DNA of 64,000 bases from Hydractinia symbiolongicarpus (lineage: Eukaryota; Cnidaria; Hydrozoa; Anthoathecata; Hydractiniidae), in the NCBI RefSeq assembly GCF_029227915.1, contig NC_079889.1:6076001-6140000 (forward strand). Direction: 5' to 3'. Position numbers and translations under genes: made by a program. Numbering within the stretch: the stretch's first letter is position 1; every line of letters starts with the position of its first letter. The notes under the pieces are model-generated. The model saw only the letters and a list, made by a program, of their open reading frames with translations, was not told the DNA's origin and made no database searches. Shown piece by piece: positions 44,862 to 56,205 of this stretch.

Positions 44862-47712
44862 TTGTTATGCTATTGTCCTTCACTCGAAGTGTCTTAGTTT
44901 CGAAAACTTCAAGACGACGCAGGATAGCCTCACCATCTACACCATTTCCGAAGTCCGGCATTATATTAGTTGTTATAAAAAAACCCGAATTGTATTGAAA
45001 ACGGGCCGGTTCTTTGTGTTTTTGCGGGATCATAACCAAGCCGCCTATAAGAGAAAGTGGTATCCCATCTGCACATTGCCACATTTTATTCAAAGTAAAT
45101 GTTCATGTACTGCATCGACATCGACTTACCTTGCAATATTCTTTTTGCATCTTCACAACATAGACTGTCGCTAGTCCATTCATCCATAAATACGACTTGT
45201 GTATTTCTATTTATCAGGTGGCCTGAGAATCGACCATCCCGAACCACGCCAGCAATGTACATTTCTGGAATAATGCCTAAAAGGACAAATGTATGTCAGT
45301 AAGTGCCGTCTAAAAGTCAGAAGTTTTCACGAACTTTATTTAATTACCTTGAAATGGAGCAAACCAACTAGTCTTTCCACTATCAGGAGGACCTACCAGC
45401 AACAATTTCTTTTCTTTCATGGGATACTGACCGGCGAGCAAAATTTGGTACCATTTTTGATAAAAACGCAACCGCACATTTCTATCTGGGAAGCTATTTT
45501 CGACACCTACAAATGTAGTTCAGTGCACTTTTTTTAGAACTACGTTACAACAAGTTACAATACGTTACAACACGTTAAAAGAAAAAGAGCCAACATTTTT
45601 ATTCACTGACAATGCGTTACAACAAGTTACAATACGTTACAACACGTTACAATTACCACCTTGATATGTTACAACGCGTTAAAAGAAAAAAAACACATTT
45701 TCTTCACTGACAATGCGTTACAACAAGTTACAATACGTTACAACACGTTACAACTACCACCTTGATATGTTACAACGCGTTAAAAGATAAAAAAAACATA
45801 TTCTTCACTGAAAATGCGTTACAACAAGTTACAATACGTTACAACACGTTACAACTACCACCTTGATATGTTACAACGCGTTAAAAGATAAAAAAAACAC
45901 ATTTTCTTCACTGACAATGCGTTACAACAAGTTACAATACGTTACAACACGTTACAACTACCACCTTGATATGTTACAACGCGTTAAAAGATAAAAAAAA
46001 ACATATTCTTCACTGACAATGCGTTACAACAAGTTACAATACGTTACAACACGTTACAACTACCACCTTGATATGTTACAACGCGTTAAAAGATAAAAAA
46101 ACACATTTTCTTCACTGACAATGCGTTACAACAAGTTACAATACGTTACAACACGTTACAACTACCACCTTGATATGTTACAACGCGTTAAAAGAAAAAG
46201 AGCCAACATTTTTATTCACTGACAATGCGTTACAACAAGTTACAATACGTTACAACACGTTACAATTACCACCTTGATATGTTACAACGCGTTAAAAGAA
46301 AAAAAACACATTTTCTTCACTGACAATGCGTTACAACAAGTTACAATACGTTACAACACGTTACAACTACCACCTTGATATGTTACAACGTGTTAAAAGA
46401 AAAAGAGCCAACATTTTTTTACTGACAATGCGTTACAACAAGTTACAATACGTTACAACACGTTACAACTACCACCTTGATATGTTACAACGCGTTAAAA
46501 GAAAAAAAACACATTTTCTTAACGCGTTAAAAGAAAAGTAAAAACAATTACCTTCTATAAATGGCTTTGGTTCGGGATTTTTTCCCTCACGATAAAAGAA
46601 CTGTACGAATGCTAGGGGAGATCCCTTTAAATTTGGCTTGACATCGAAACATTTTTTGGCGATGTTATAACAAACTCCATTTGGCAAGCATTCAATGTAA
46701 TTGTAATCCAGAGTTATTTGATCAATTATTTGACACTCGCCGTCCGACAGCAAAAATACCAACTCTCGTAAATTTGGCGTAATTTCGTTGGCGATTGCTT
46801 TGTTTTTCAACGAGCGATAGAGATAGCTTTTCACCGAACAACAGTAAACGTATGTCTATCTGCCTTCTCCTATTTTTTTATATACACCTCCATTGCACAG
46901 TCCAAAGCTATTCCTCTCCATCATCCTTCGAACTATATCCACGGATTGACAAAGTTTGTTAGTTGGCTTAACGGGAATAGTTACTTCTGTGCCTATGCGT
47001 GTAACAATGTAAAAACATGTTTTAACTTCTACAAAAAACTTAGTCTTATTATTGGAGAAGTAAGTAAATTTGTTCGTGGCAACTTACCTTCCGATTTATC
47101 AATTACTTTTAAATCAAGCGATGTAAATCTGATTTCGGATAAACCACGAATTACATCTTGATATACCTCTTTATCAATATTTTTTGTTAGAATTAACTGA
47201 CAGGGTTTCATCGAGTACTGTTCGCTTTCCATTACAGCAACGTGGTCAAGTTGAACACCTTCATCTCTAGCTGCACTCCTAATCATTGTGCGATGGGATA
47301 TCTCAACTATCCGTTTTGCTTCTTCCCTATTGTGGTCTTTCAAGACTTGGTATAACGATCCTGAGAATGCTTGCAATGCACTGGTTTTGCCTACAAATAT
47401 CAAATGTGGCGTAAAATATTCGAAAAACATTGACAGTATTTCAAGTACTAAAAGGTTCAAGTATTTACCTCTTGTCTGTATAGCATTGCACGTTGTTAAA
47501 TTCAATCCGGCTTGCATAAAAGACTTCGACAAATTTGTTTCAAATTGACTTAAGGTACAGTTTGGCAAGTCGCACGCGATCCAGAAAGAAATGCCAGGAA
47601 ATGTTTCAGGCGCATTTGCGCCGTTTCTGTTATCACCTTCACTGCTAGAGTCGGCTCCTTCTTCTTTCTCCCCTTCATTCCTCATCGACTTTCTCTTACG
47701 AGGTCTGGCCAT
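44862..47712 (-). pseudogene. Multi-exon superfamily 3 (SF3) helicase/initiator-like protein, one in-frame stop
   Basis: Six minus-strand exons fit, all with phase-1 introns: 47712-47469, 47390-47088, 47028-46552, 45506-45348, 45276-45130 and 45068-44862. Donors and acceptors are near consensus (GAAG|GTAAGT, TTTGTAG|). The start is MARPRKRKSMR; an upstream in-frame ATG at 47928 is also open. Exon 4 has Walker A GPPDSGKTSW, exon 5 Walker B TQVVFMDEW, and exon 6 B' (IPQKHKEPARFQ) and motif C/sensor GFFITTNIMPDFG with RR nearby. This is the SF3 pattern of viral and plasmid replication helicases. No HUH nicking motif is visible upstream. Exon 3 has a TAG at 46856-46858, so this copy may be dead, or a small splice variant avoids it. 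Array B lies in intron 3. Confidence 0.7.
45545..46520 (+). repeat. Iteron array B: about 101-bp units with 10-bp-phased GTTACAA sites
   Basis: About nine units start at AATGCGTTACAAC at 45611, 45712, 45813 and onwards every 101-103 bp. Each has four GTTACAA sites exactly 10 bp apart (GTTACAACAA, GTTACAATAC, GTTACAACAC, GTTACAACTA) plus GTTACAACGCGTTAAAAG. The core is the reverse complement of that in array A. The array occupies the intron between helicase exons 3 and 4. Confidence 0.95.
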
Positions 47713-47981
47713 ATAGGTAATACAAGAAAAAAAACAGGATACTTGTTCGTTGCTAAGCAATATGTTCTCCATCTGCATTCTCTTGCCCCAAATGACCTCG
47801 CGGGCATCAACATCACTTCCCCACATCGCACGAACGGCTACTACCTGATATTTTCTTATTACCGGTTGGACGATGCATGCCTTCAGGGCGCGTTTCAAAA
47901 CTTCACTTCGCAGTTGCCTGTTAGCCATGTTCTGCTAAGTAATACAAACGAATGCTGTAGCGGAACAAAAATAATCTCCTA

Positions 47982-48364
<383 letters not shown>

Positions 48365-48378
48365 TTCATAAAAATTAC

Positions 48379-48427
48379 GACACGTTTTATTTTTAACATG
48401 TTTCGACTTTACCAAAGTCATCTTCAG
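48379..48427 (-). ncRNA. Hammerhead ribozyme motif in Penelope pLTR (minus copy)
   Basis: Core CTGAAGA (fits CUGANGA), stem II GACTTT/AAAGTC with loop GGT, GAAA, a stem III from ACATGTT pairing with AACGTGT, and a GTC cleavage triplet. Hammerhead motifs in pLTRs are a known feature of Penelope-like elements. Stem I is poorly formed by eye. Confidence 0.55.
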
Positions 48428-48728
48428 AATATTATACAAAAGTTGATACATACACTCTTTATACAAAAATTTTTTCGAAAGTTATTTAAATATTTCCCAA
48501 AAGTACAATTTATATGAATTATACACAAGCTAATCCATGTTGACAAAATAATATTAGATAAACTAACAAAAGTTAGTTAAATAAAATTTATAAACACAAT
48601 TTGTTTAAGACAATTAAATATTTCCCAAAAGTACAATTTTTTAATTTTATTAAATGAATTTACAATGCTAAATCAATATCTAAGTAACAAAAACGATATT
48701 GAACAGGCGGCTAATACAAAACATAAAA

Positions 48729-49755
48729 TTAAACGGATAAATTGATGATGCAATGCTTAACTTCTTTATTGAGGTCTGGTTTCAACCAAGAAATATGCAT
48801 ACCCTCTTTGAGTTTCCTCTGCCAATCAGTGTCTGCATGATCCAAAATAGAAAAACAATTTTCGTTACATAGTAATTTACAGTTAAGATTAGACTGCATA
48901 TGCTTAAATATTTGTGAGTTTTTATCAGTTTTCAAATGTTCTTTAACTCTACTAGAAATGTGCCTGGTGGTTTCACCCACATAGCTAGCATTACAACTAG
49001 CACAAACAAATTTATACACAAGTCCAGATTTAAAAGATTCAGGAACTCGTCCTTGCAAGAAAAATAATCTTTAATTTTACACGACTTAAAAACGAGGCAC
49101 ACATTGATTTCTTTACACATCTTATTGACAAGTTGATTGACTTTTTCTTTGGCAGTAATAGAGTACTTGCCAATAAAAGGCAATTTAAAATACCTCTTTT
49201 CTAATACATTAGTTGTCTCTGTACTGACAGCTGTAGAAAAATTCTTATCAAGGTAATTTGAAATATGGCGATTTACCAGTTTTGTAGGAAAAAAGTTTTT
49301 TCTCAAAATTTCAGTCAGAGCCTTAATATTAATGTCAAAGTGTTTCCAACTGTTGTTAATTTTGAAAGCCCTGTCAATTAGTGTTTTAATGAGACCTATT
49401 TTATAGATTTTGGGAGTGAAACTAAAATAATTAGTTAAAAGGCCAGTATAGGTTGACTTATGGAACACAGAAGTATAAAATTTGTCACTGGTGTTCTCAA
49501 TTAAAATGTCAAGAAAAGGAAGTTTACCATCAACTTGTTTTTCTAAGGTAAATTTTATATTAGGGTGTCTCTGATTCAAGTATTCAAAAAAGGCCAACGC
49601 TTCACTTTCATCGTTAAATAAAGCAAAGATGTCATCCACATATCTACGGTAGTATGTTGGGCCACAACCCGAGTAATTTTTTATCCATTCCTTTTCTTTA
49701 ACGCCCATGAAAAGATTCGCTAAAATAGGTGCCAGCGGCGAGCCCATGGCAACAC
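48729..49755 (-). pseudogene. Penelope RT C-terminal half and GIY-YIG endonuclease
   Basis: Starts within the RT at GVAMGSPLAPILANLFMG and keeps the catalytic YRRYVDDIFALF. The thumb region follows (LPFLDILIENTS, FYTSVFHKSTYTGLL). Near 49060 the frame changes; the endonuclease continues as VYKFVCASCNASYVGETTRH ... RVKEHL, the GIY-YIG-type core with its upstream CxxC, to a stop at about 48729. The RT N-terminus is absent. This frame change also occurs at the equivalent site in the plus copy. Confidence 0.8.
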
Positions 49756-50001
49756 CATTTAGCATTGTAAATTCATTTAATAACATTAAAAAATTGTACT
49801 TTTGGGAAATATTTAATTGTCTTAAACAAATTGTGTATATAAATTTTATTTAACTAACTTTTGTTAGTTTATCTAATATTATTTTGTCAACATGGATTAG
49901 CTTGTGTATAATTCATATAAATTGTACTTTTGGGAATTATTTAAATAACTTTCGAAAAAATTTTGTATAAAGAGTGTATGTATCAACTTTTGTATAATAT
50001 T

Positions 50002-50050
50002 CTGAAGATGACTTTGGTAAAGTCGAAACATGTTAAAAATAAAACGTGTC
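50002..50050 (+). ncRNA. Hammerhead ribozyme motif in 5' pLTR
   Basis: Same core as in the other pLTRs: CTGAAGA, the GACTTTGGTAAAGTC hairpin, GAAA, a stem III around AAAAATAA, and a GTC site at 50048-50050. Activity unknown. Confidence 0.55.
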
Positions 50051-52235
50051 GTAATTTTTATGAAAATACTTTGCAATCTTGTGTTGCTACGAAGTTTTGG
50101 AAATATAATATTTGATATTGCACACAAGTATAACGGACAGCTTACAGTCGGAGACTTACGTAAGTACGAAAAGTTATCATACAAAGTTGAAAAAAAGAAT
50201 TTGGATTTAACTTTCTTAAGAAACTGTCAGTCATTTAATGTTACACCAAAGTTTTTATGTTTTAATTTACCACACACCAATTTTAATGATGGGCGATTAA
50301 TACGTAAACGCTTACTGAAAAGTGCCATTCACAAAGGAGAAAAAGAACGAATCAAGTTAGGAAAAGAATATGTAAATCACGGCCAATCTCTTAGTGATAC
50401 CTTGAATTCTATAGATTTCTATATTTTACGGAAAGCAGCCGAGAAAAGTGATGAAAAAAGTATTAGAAAATGCATTTTTACCCAAGAGAAGAAACTTAGA
50501 AGTCTAACTAAAAACGTCGCACCACCGTTTACAGCAGACGAAATTGAAAAAATGGTCTGTCTTTTGCCATTCCACCATTAACACTTAGGAAAACAGATGT
50601 GTTTGTTTCGTTTGAAATGATTTATCGATTTATGTCCTCAAATTTGAAAGATAAAAATGATGATAATCTTTTAAAGTCCAGCCTATCACATATTGCGAAC
50701 AGTTATTACCACGATTACCGACCCAGTCGCGAAGTTATCAAAAGACATGGTATCCTGAAAAAGTTTAAGAAAAACAATATTGTTATTTTAAAGCCGGACA
50801 AGGGAAATGGGGTAGTAATCTTAGACAGAAAGGATTATGAAAAAGGCATCTTGGATATCATTTTAGATACTACTAAATTTAAAAAACTCGACGAAGATCC
50901 AACATTGAAGAGAGAAGGACAGTTACAACGTTTTCTTAGGAATTTAAAGAAAAAAGGTTTTTTTAGTGACAAAGTGTACAACGATATATATCCCAGTGGT
51001 TCTCAACCGGCCAGAATATACGGCCTTCCTAAAATGCATAAATCTTTTGAAAATTTACCTAAATTTAGGCCTATTATATCTTCTATAGGCACATGCAACT
51101 ATCAACTTGCCAAGTTTTTAGGTGGTTTATTATCTGATGTAATTCCCAAGGATTACTGTACTGCAGATACTTTCACTTTCGTTGAGGAATTAAAAAGGTG
51201 AGTAAATCCGACAAGTTTATGGTTTCTTTTGATGTTTGTAGTCTTTTCACGAACATACCATTGAATGAAACATTAGATCTTGCAGTTCAACTTGTAATTG
51301 CCGGAAATCGTAAACTCAAAATCACAAAATCTGAACTAAAACAATTATTCGTTTTTGCAACGTCATCCTCGAATTTTTTGTTCAATAATGAAATGTATGA
51401 ACAGGTCGATGGTGTTTGCCATGGGCTCGCCGCTGGCACCTATTTTAGCGAATCTTTTCATGGGCGTTAAAGAAAAGGACAAATTTTATACTTCTGTGTT
51501 CCATAAGTCAACCTATACTGGCCTTTTAACTAATTATTTTAGTTTCACTCCCAAAATCTATAAAATAGGTCTCATCAAAACACTAATTGACAGGACTTTC
51601 AAAATTAACAACAGTTGGAAACACTTTGACATTAATATTAAGGCTCTGACTGAAATTTTGAGAAAAAAATTTTTTCCTACAAAACTGGTAAATCGCCATA
51701 TTTCAAATTACCTTGATAAGAATTTTTCTACAGCTGTCAGTACAGAGACAACTAATGTATTAGAAAAGAGGTATTTTAAATTGCCTTTTATTGGCAAGTA
51801 CTCTATTACTGCCAAAGAAAAAGTCAATCAACTTGTCAATAAGATGTGTAAAGAAATCAATGTGTGCCTCGTTTTTAAGTCGTGTAAAATTAAAGATTAT
51901 TTTTCTTGCAAGGACGAGTTCCTGAATCTTTTAAATCTGGACTTGTGTATAAATTTGTTTGTGCTAGTTGTAATGCTAGCTATGTGGGTGAAACCACCAG
52001 GCACATTTCTAGTAGAGTTAAAGAACATTTGAAAACTGATAAAAACTCACAAATATTTAAGCATATGCAGTCTAATCTTAACTGTAAATTACTATGTAAC
52101 GAAAATTGTTTTTCTATTTTGGATCATGCAGACACTGATTGGCAGAGGAAACTCAAAGAGGGTATGCATATTTCTTGGTTGAAACCAGACCTCAATAAAC
52201 AAGTTAAGCATTGCATCATCAATTTATCCGTTTAA
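50030..52235 (+). pseudogene. Penelope reverse transcriptase with GIY-YIG endonuclease, active-site deletion
   Basis: The N-terminal part (50030-50581) is a helical region of the PLE type. A frame change near 50572 leads to the RT fingers and palm: VILKPDKGNGVVILDRKDY, ARIYGLPKMHKS, FRPIISS. Another single-base loss near 51195 precedes FMVSFDVCSLFTNIPL (motif A). After HGLAAGTYF/GSPLAPILANLFMG the sequence jumps at 51478 straight to KFYTSVFHKS, so about 70 codons including the YVDD catalytic motif are missing compared with the minus copy. The thumb and, after a frame change at about 51906, the GIY-YIG domain (VYKFVCASCNASYVGETTRH) follow to 52235. It cannot encode active RT. Confidence 0.85.
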
Positions 52236-52536
52236 TTTTATGTTTTGTATTAGCCGCCTGTTCAATATCGTTTTTGTTACTTAGATATTGATTTAGCATT
52301 GTAAATTCATTTAATAAAATTAAAAAATTGTACTTTTGGGAAATATTTAATTGTCTTAAACAAATTGTGTTTATAAATTTTATTTAACTAACTTTTGTTA
52401 GTTTATCTAATATTATTTTGTCAACATGGATTAGCTTGTGTATAATTCATATAAATTGTACTTTTGGGAAATATTTAAATAACTTTCGAAAAAATTTTTG
52501 TATAAAGAGTGTATGTATCAACTTTTGTATAATATT

Positions 52537-52585
52537 CTGAAGATGACTTTGGTAAAGTCGAAACATGTTGAAAATAAAACGTGTC
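52537..52585 (+). ncRNA. Hammerhead ribozyme motif in 3' pLTR
   Basis: Third copy of the motif, differing from the 5' pLTR copy at one base in the stem III loop. CTGAAGA at 52537-52543, GAAA at 52560-52563, GTC ending at 52585. Confidence 0.55.
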
Positions 52586-52637
52586 GTAATTTTTATGAAA
52601 ATACTTTGCAATCTTGTGTTGCTACGAAGTTTTGGAA

Positions 52638-52640
<3 letters not shown>

Positions 52641-52679
<39 letters not shown>

Positions 52680-52726
52680 TATTATTTATTATTTATTATT
52701 TATTATTATTAATTATTATTAAACAA

Positions 52727-52760
<34 letters not shown>

Positions 52761-52876
52761 ACAATATTTATACAGGAGTTTTATTATTATTATTAAACAA
52801 TATTTATACAGGAGTTTTATTATTATTATTATTATTATTAACAGGATTTTTATTATTATTAATTATTATTAAACAA

Positions 52877-52913
<37 letters not shown>

Positions 52914-53029
52914 ACAATATTTATACAGGAGTTTTATTATTATTATTAAACAATATTTATACAGGAGTTTTATTATTATTATTATTATTATTAACAGGAT
53001 TTTTATTATTATTAATTATTATTAAACAA

Positions 53030-53063
<34 letters not shown>

Positions 53064-53331
53064 ACAATATTTATACAGGAGTTTTATTATTATTATTAAA
53101 CAATATTTATACAGGAGTTTTATTATTATTATTATTATTATTAACAGGATTTTTATTATTATTATTATTATTAAACAATATTTATTATTATTATTATTAT
53201 TATTATTAAACAATATTTATACAGGAGTTTTATTATTATTATTAAACAATATTTATACAGGAGTTTTATTATTATTATTAAACAATATTTATACAGGAGT
53301 TTTATTATTATTATTATTATTATTAACAGGA

Positions 53332-53380
<49 letters not shown>

Positions 53381-53397
53381 ACAATATTTATACAGGA

Positions 53398-53431
<34 letters not shown>

Positions 53432-53496
53432 ACAATATTTATACAGAATTTTTATTATTATTATTATTATTATTATTAAACAATATTTATACAGGA

Positions 53497-53548
<52 letters not shown>

Positions 53549-53640
53549 ACAGTATTTATACAGGATTTTTATTATTATTATTATTATTATTAAACAATAT
53601 TTATACAGGATTTTTATTATTATTATTATTATTATTATTA
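52641..53640 (-). repeat. Tandem array of LINE 3'-tail units with (TAA)n
   Basis: About 20 units combine a (TTA)n stretch with AACAATATTTATACAGGA, or the variant ending GGAGTTTT. Some larger units of about 130 bp are themselves repeated (52690-52860, 52870-53000, 53010-53140). The core is the complement of the LINE end TCCTGTATAAATATTGTT. It looks like repeated extension or slippage at a LINE tail. Confidence 0.85.
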
Positions 53641-54600
53641 AACAATATTTATACAGGATTTTTTACACTTCAGTAAAATGAACTACTGCTATCATCGTGT
53701 GTCCTGTCAGTAAAAATATATAAAAGAACAATATTTATACAGGATTTTTTACACTTCAGTAAAATGAACTACTGCTATCATCGTGTGTCCTGTCAGTAAA
53801 ATTATATAAAAGAAAGAAAAATATAAGCAAAAACTATTAGCTACTAAATAACCACTCATGAGTTAGCCAAAAAATTAATATAAAACGCATGTACGTACCA
53901 AGAAAAAAGAAAAAGAGAAAAAAGAAAAATGTGAAACTAGAATGCGCAAAAGTTAGAAACAGAAGCTACTTAAATAATTACTAAAAACATATAAAACATA
54001 TTTTAAAAGCGAATATTTACATAAAATGTTGATAAACTAATTTTTTGAACTGAAATAAGTTATCGCAACAACGCATTTTTAATGGTAAGTCATTGTATAA
54101 TGCTGCACCAAGATATTTGAAGGATCTTTTTTCGAACTCCAACTTTACTAACTAACTAACTAATTTCGAATAACATATTTCGATTCCGTGTGTTAATTGA
54201 ATGCTCGTTGATAAAAAAATAATTATTTAAATTTTCGCAGACAGTGCTCGTCAGACAGCTGTTTACCAAAACGCATGCCCGTCCTTTCATCTTTCCTTCA
54301 ATACTCCCAATCGTATTTTTTCCTCCAACTATTTCTAAACATATTTCGATTCCGTGTGTTAATTGAATGCTCGTTGATAACAAAATAATTATTGAAATTT
54401 TCACAGACAGTGCTCGTCAGACAGCTGTTTACCAAAACGCATGCCCGTCCTTTCATCTTTCCTTCAATACTCCCAATCGTATTTTTTCCTCCAACTATTT
54501 CTATACGTTTTTGGTGATCTTCTTTGATGATAAATTTGTAGTTTGGTTAAAATTGATTGCGCTTGTTTTGTCCGTGATTACATAGAGTTTTTGCTTTGCT
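53641..54600 (-). mobile_element. LINE 3' end (non-LTR retrotransposon), minus strand
   Basis: On the minus strand a decayed C-terminus of a LINE reverse-transcriptase ORF runs to about 54028. A roughly 390-bp 3' UTR ends in TCCTGTATAAATATTGTT and (TAA)n. The 3' UTR end is duplicated (86-bp units at 53641 and 53727). Part of the coding region is also duplicated in tandem (166-bp units at 54172-54337 and 54338-54503). Confidence 0.65.
54028..54503 (-). pseudogene. LINE ORF2 C-terminal fragment
   Basis: One frame gives YFFINEHSINTRNRNMLFEI. After a shift comes FEKRSFKYLGAALYNDLP, then LFQFKKLVYQHFM and a stop. The pattern (NTR....SF.Y.GA.LWN.LP...FKK) is the conserved end of ORF2 in CR1/L2/Rex-type LINEs. 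The fragment is truncated upstream and partly duplicated. Confidence 0.6.
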
Positions 54601-55296
54601 GCTTTTTGACCCGTTGCACGGTCGGCGTCTCGGCCGAGTTAAGGACTGACCCTACGCAGTTGAATTCCGTCGGATTTTTGTCGCACACTATGAGGGCAAT
54701 CAATCGTGTTTAACGAACGGCTGAATTCAATTGTCCATGGTTAAATTAGTATAGAAAAAGTTATAAGTTCCGACATTGACAGCAAATAATGGCGTGTTTG
54801 CCGGTTTTCAAGATTTCGTTTCATAGAATTTTTGCCGGCGTCGAGACATTTCCCAACTTATTATAACTTTTCTCGCACTATGTGGGGTATTTCTCGTTCG
54901 AATCAAGTTTGTCCCTGTCGTTAGCACTAGTCGTCATAGTGAGGACAAGCTTTTCCGACATTTTCCCAAAATAAGCGACATTTCAAAAAATATCGGCGAT
55001 AGCGTTTCCGCGGGACGAGTTTGTAGAAAATTATCGGTGCCGGTAATTTTCCCGTAATATCATAATAGCGCAGTAAAGCGGGAAAGTGTGAACAAAAAGC
55101 GATTTGGTTGTTATCCTGGTTTCAATTTAAAAAAAAAATATATTCTCTAGTTAGTAGAAACTTTCGGATATGTCTACACTATTTCAATGTGGGTTTATAA
55201 TTATACAGCACTTTAAGCAACACTTATATTTTCAGGACTTCCAGACAAGGTTTGCAAATCTAAGCAATATATTTATCTTAAAAGTAAAGACCTGAT

Positions 55297-55360
55297 TAAT
55301 ATGTTTTTGTAAAACCTTGCCACCTAATATTAGGCGGCAAGGTTATACAAAAACATATTA
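55297..55360. repeat. 64-bp near-perfect palindrome
   Basis: TAATATGTTTTTGTAAAACC is matched by its complement at the other end, with GGTTATACAAAAACATATTA on the right. The centre holds CCTTGCC/GGCAAGG around TAATATTA. It could be a minimal foldback element or a cruciform-forming site. No flanking duplication identified. Confidence 0.7.
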
Positions 55361-55386
55361 TATGGAAAATTTTTAACCCGAAAAAT

Positions 55387-55881
55387 GGTTATCTTTGGGT
55401 ACAGAAGAACAGGCAAAACACAGTCTGAAATTTTGAGTGCAGCAAAATATTTTCTTTAAACATTGAAAATCCAATAGCCGATTTAAACCGACTTAAAAAA
55501 CACAAAATATACACAAAATTGACATTGGCAGAAAAAACACTGACATATGGGAAGACACATGGACAAATTTGTTAAGATTTTTTTTTGAATTAAGCTATAG
55601 AACTTAGAAATAAAGAAATAGAAGCTATAGAACAACGCCTCGAGATTCCGATAAATCAAAATCCAGCAACAGTTTTTCAGTTTAGCACAACTCCAATCGT
55701 AAATGTAACCATAAAGTCTGTAACACAAGAAAAAATGAATTTATCAACATGTGACTTCACTATTCAATCATCATCTGAATTCATTTTAAAATCAGATAAA
55801 AACAAGAAAATGTCTTGGACCTCAACACCGACTTGTTCCAGCAAATCACAATTTACAGACAACAAAATTAGTACGATCTAG
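55387..55881 (+). pseudogene. Decayed open frame, unknown
   Basis: Three consecutive frames are each open for 25-95 codons. The first starts at an ATG (MVIFGYRRTGKTQSEIL). The second holds IENPIADLNRLKKHKIY. The last (about 55598-55881) reads IEAIEQRLEIPINQNPATVF and ends in a Ser/Thr/Lys-rich tail. The spacing suggests one ancestral reading frame with two or three indels. No domain recognised; it may be chance in AT-rich DNA. Confidence 0.25.
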
Positions 55882-55929
55882 GTTTGCATATTGACAATCA
55901 TATCACACAATCATATCACACATCACAAT

Positions 55930-55931
55930 AA

Positions 55932-55982
<51 letters not shown>

Positions 55983-56171
55983 ATGAATAAATGAATAAAT
56001 GAATAAATGAATAAATGAATAAATGAATAAATGAATAAATGAATAAATGAATAAATGAATAAATGAATAAATGAATAAATGAATAAATGAATAAATGAAT
56101 AAATGAATAAATGAATAAATGAATAAATGAATAAATGAATAAATGAATAAATAAATAAATGAATAAATGAA

Positions 56172-56202
<31 letters not shown>

Positions 56203-56205
56203 ATA
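55930..56205 (+). repeat. (AATA)n/(AATG)n tetranucleotide array
   Basis: About 275 bp of AATAAATAAATA changing to AATGAATAAATG and back. Simple repeat; open frames through it are artefacts. Confidence 0.98.

Larger units (their letters stand above)
49756..52640 (+). mobile_element. Penelope-like element, plus-strand copy with both pLTRs
   Basis: Direct terminal repeats of about 345 bp lie at 49756-50104 and 52291-52640 (shared ATTTAGCATTGTAAATTC and ACGAAGTTTTGGAAAT). Between them lie RT and GIY-YIG endonuclease sequences with several breaks. The right end abuts a TTATTATT tract. With the inverted truncated copy on its left, this makes the head-to-head arrangement often seen for Penelope elements. 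Confidence 0.85.

Noticed and set aside
47029-47928. Single 299-codon unspliced gene
   Set aside because: Clear introns with phase-1 borders lie inside it (47468-47391), and the frame is only accidentally open across the intron. The spliced helicase model explains it better.
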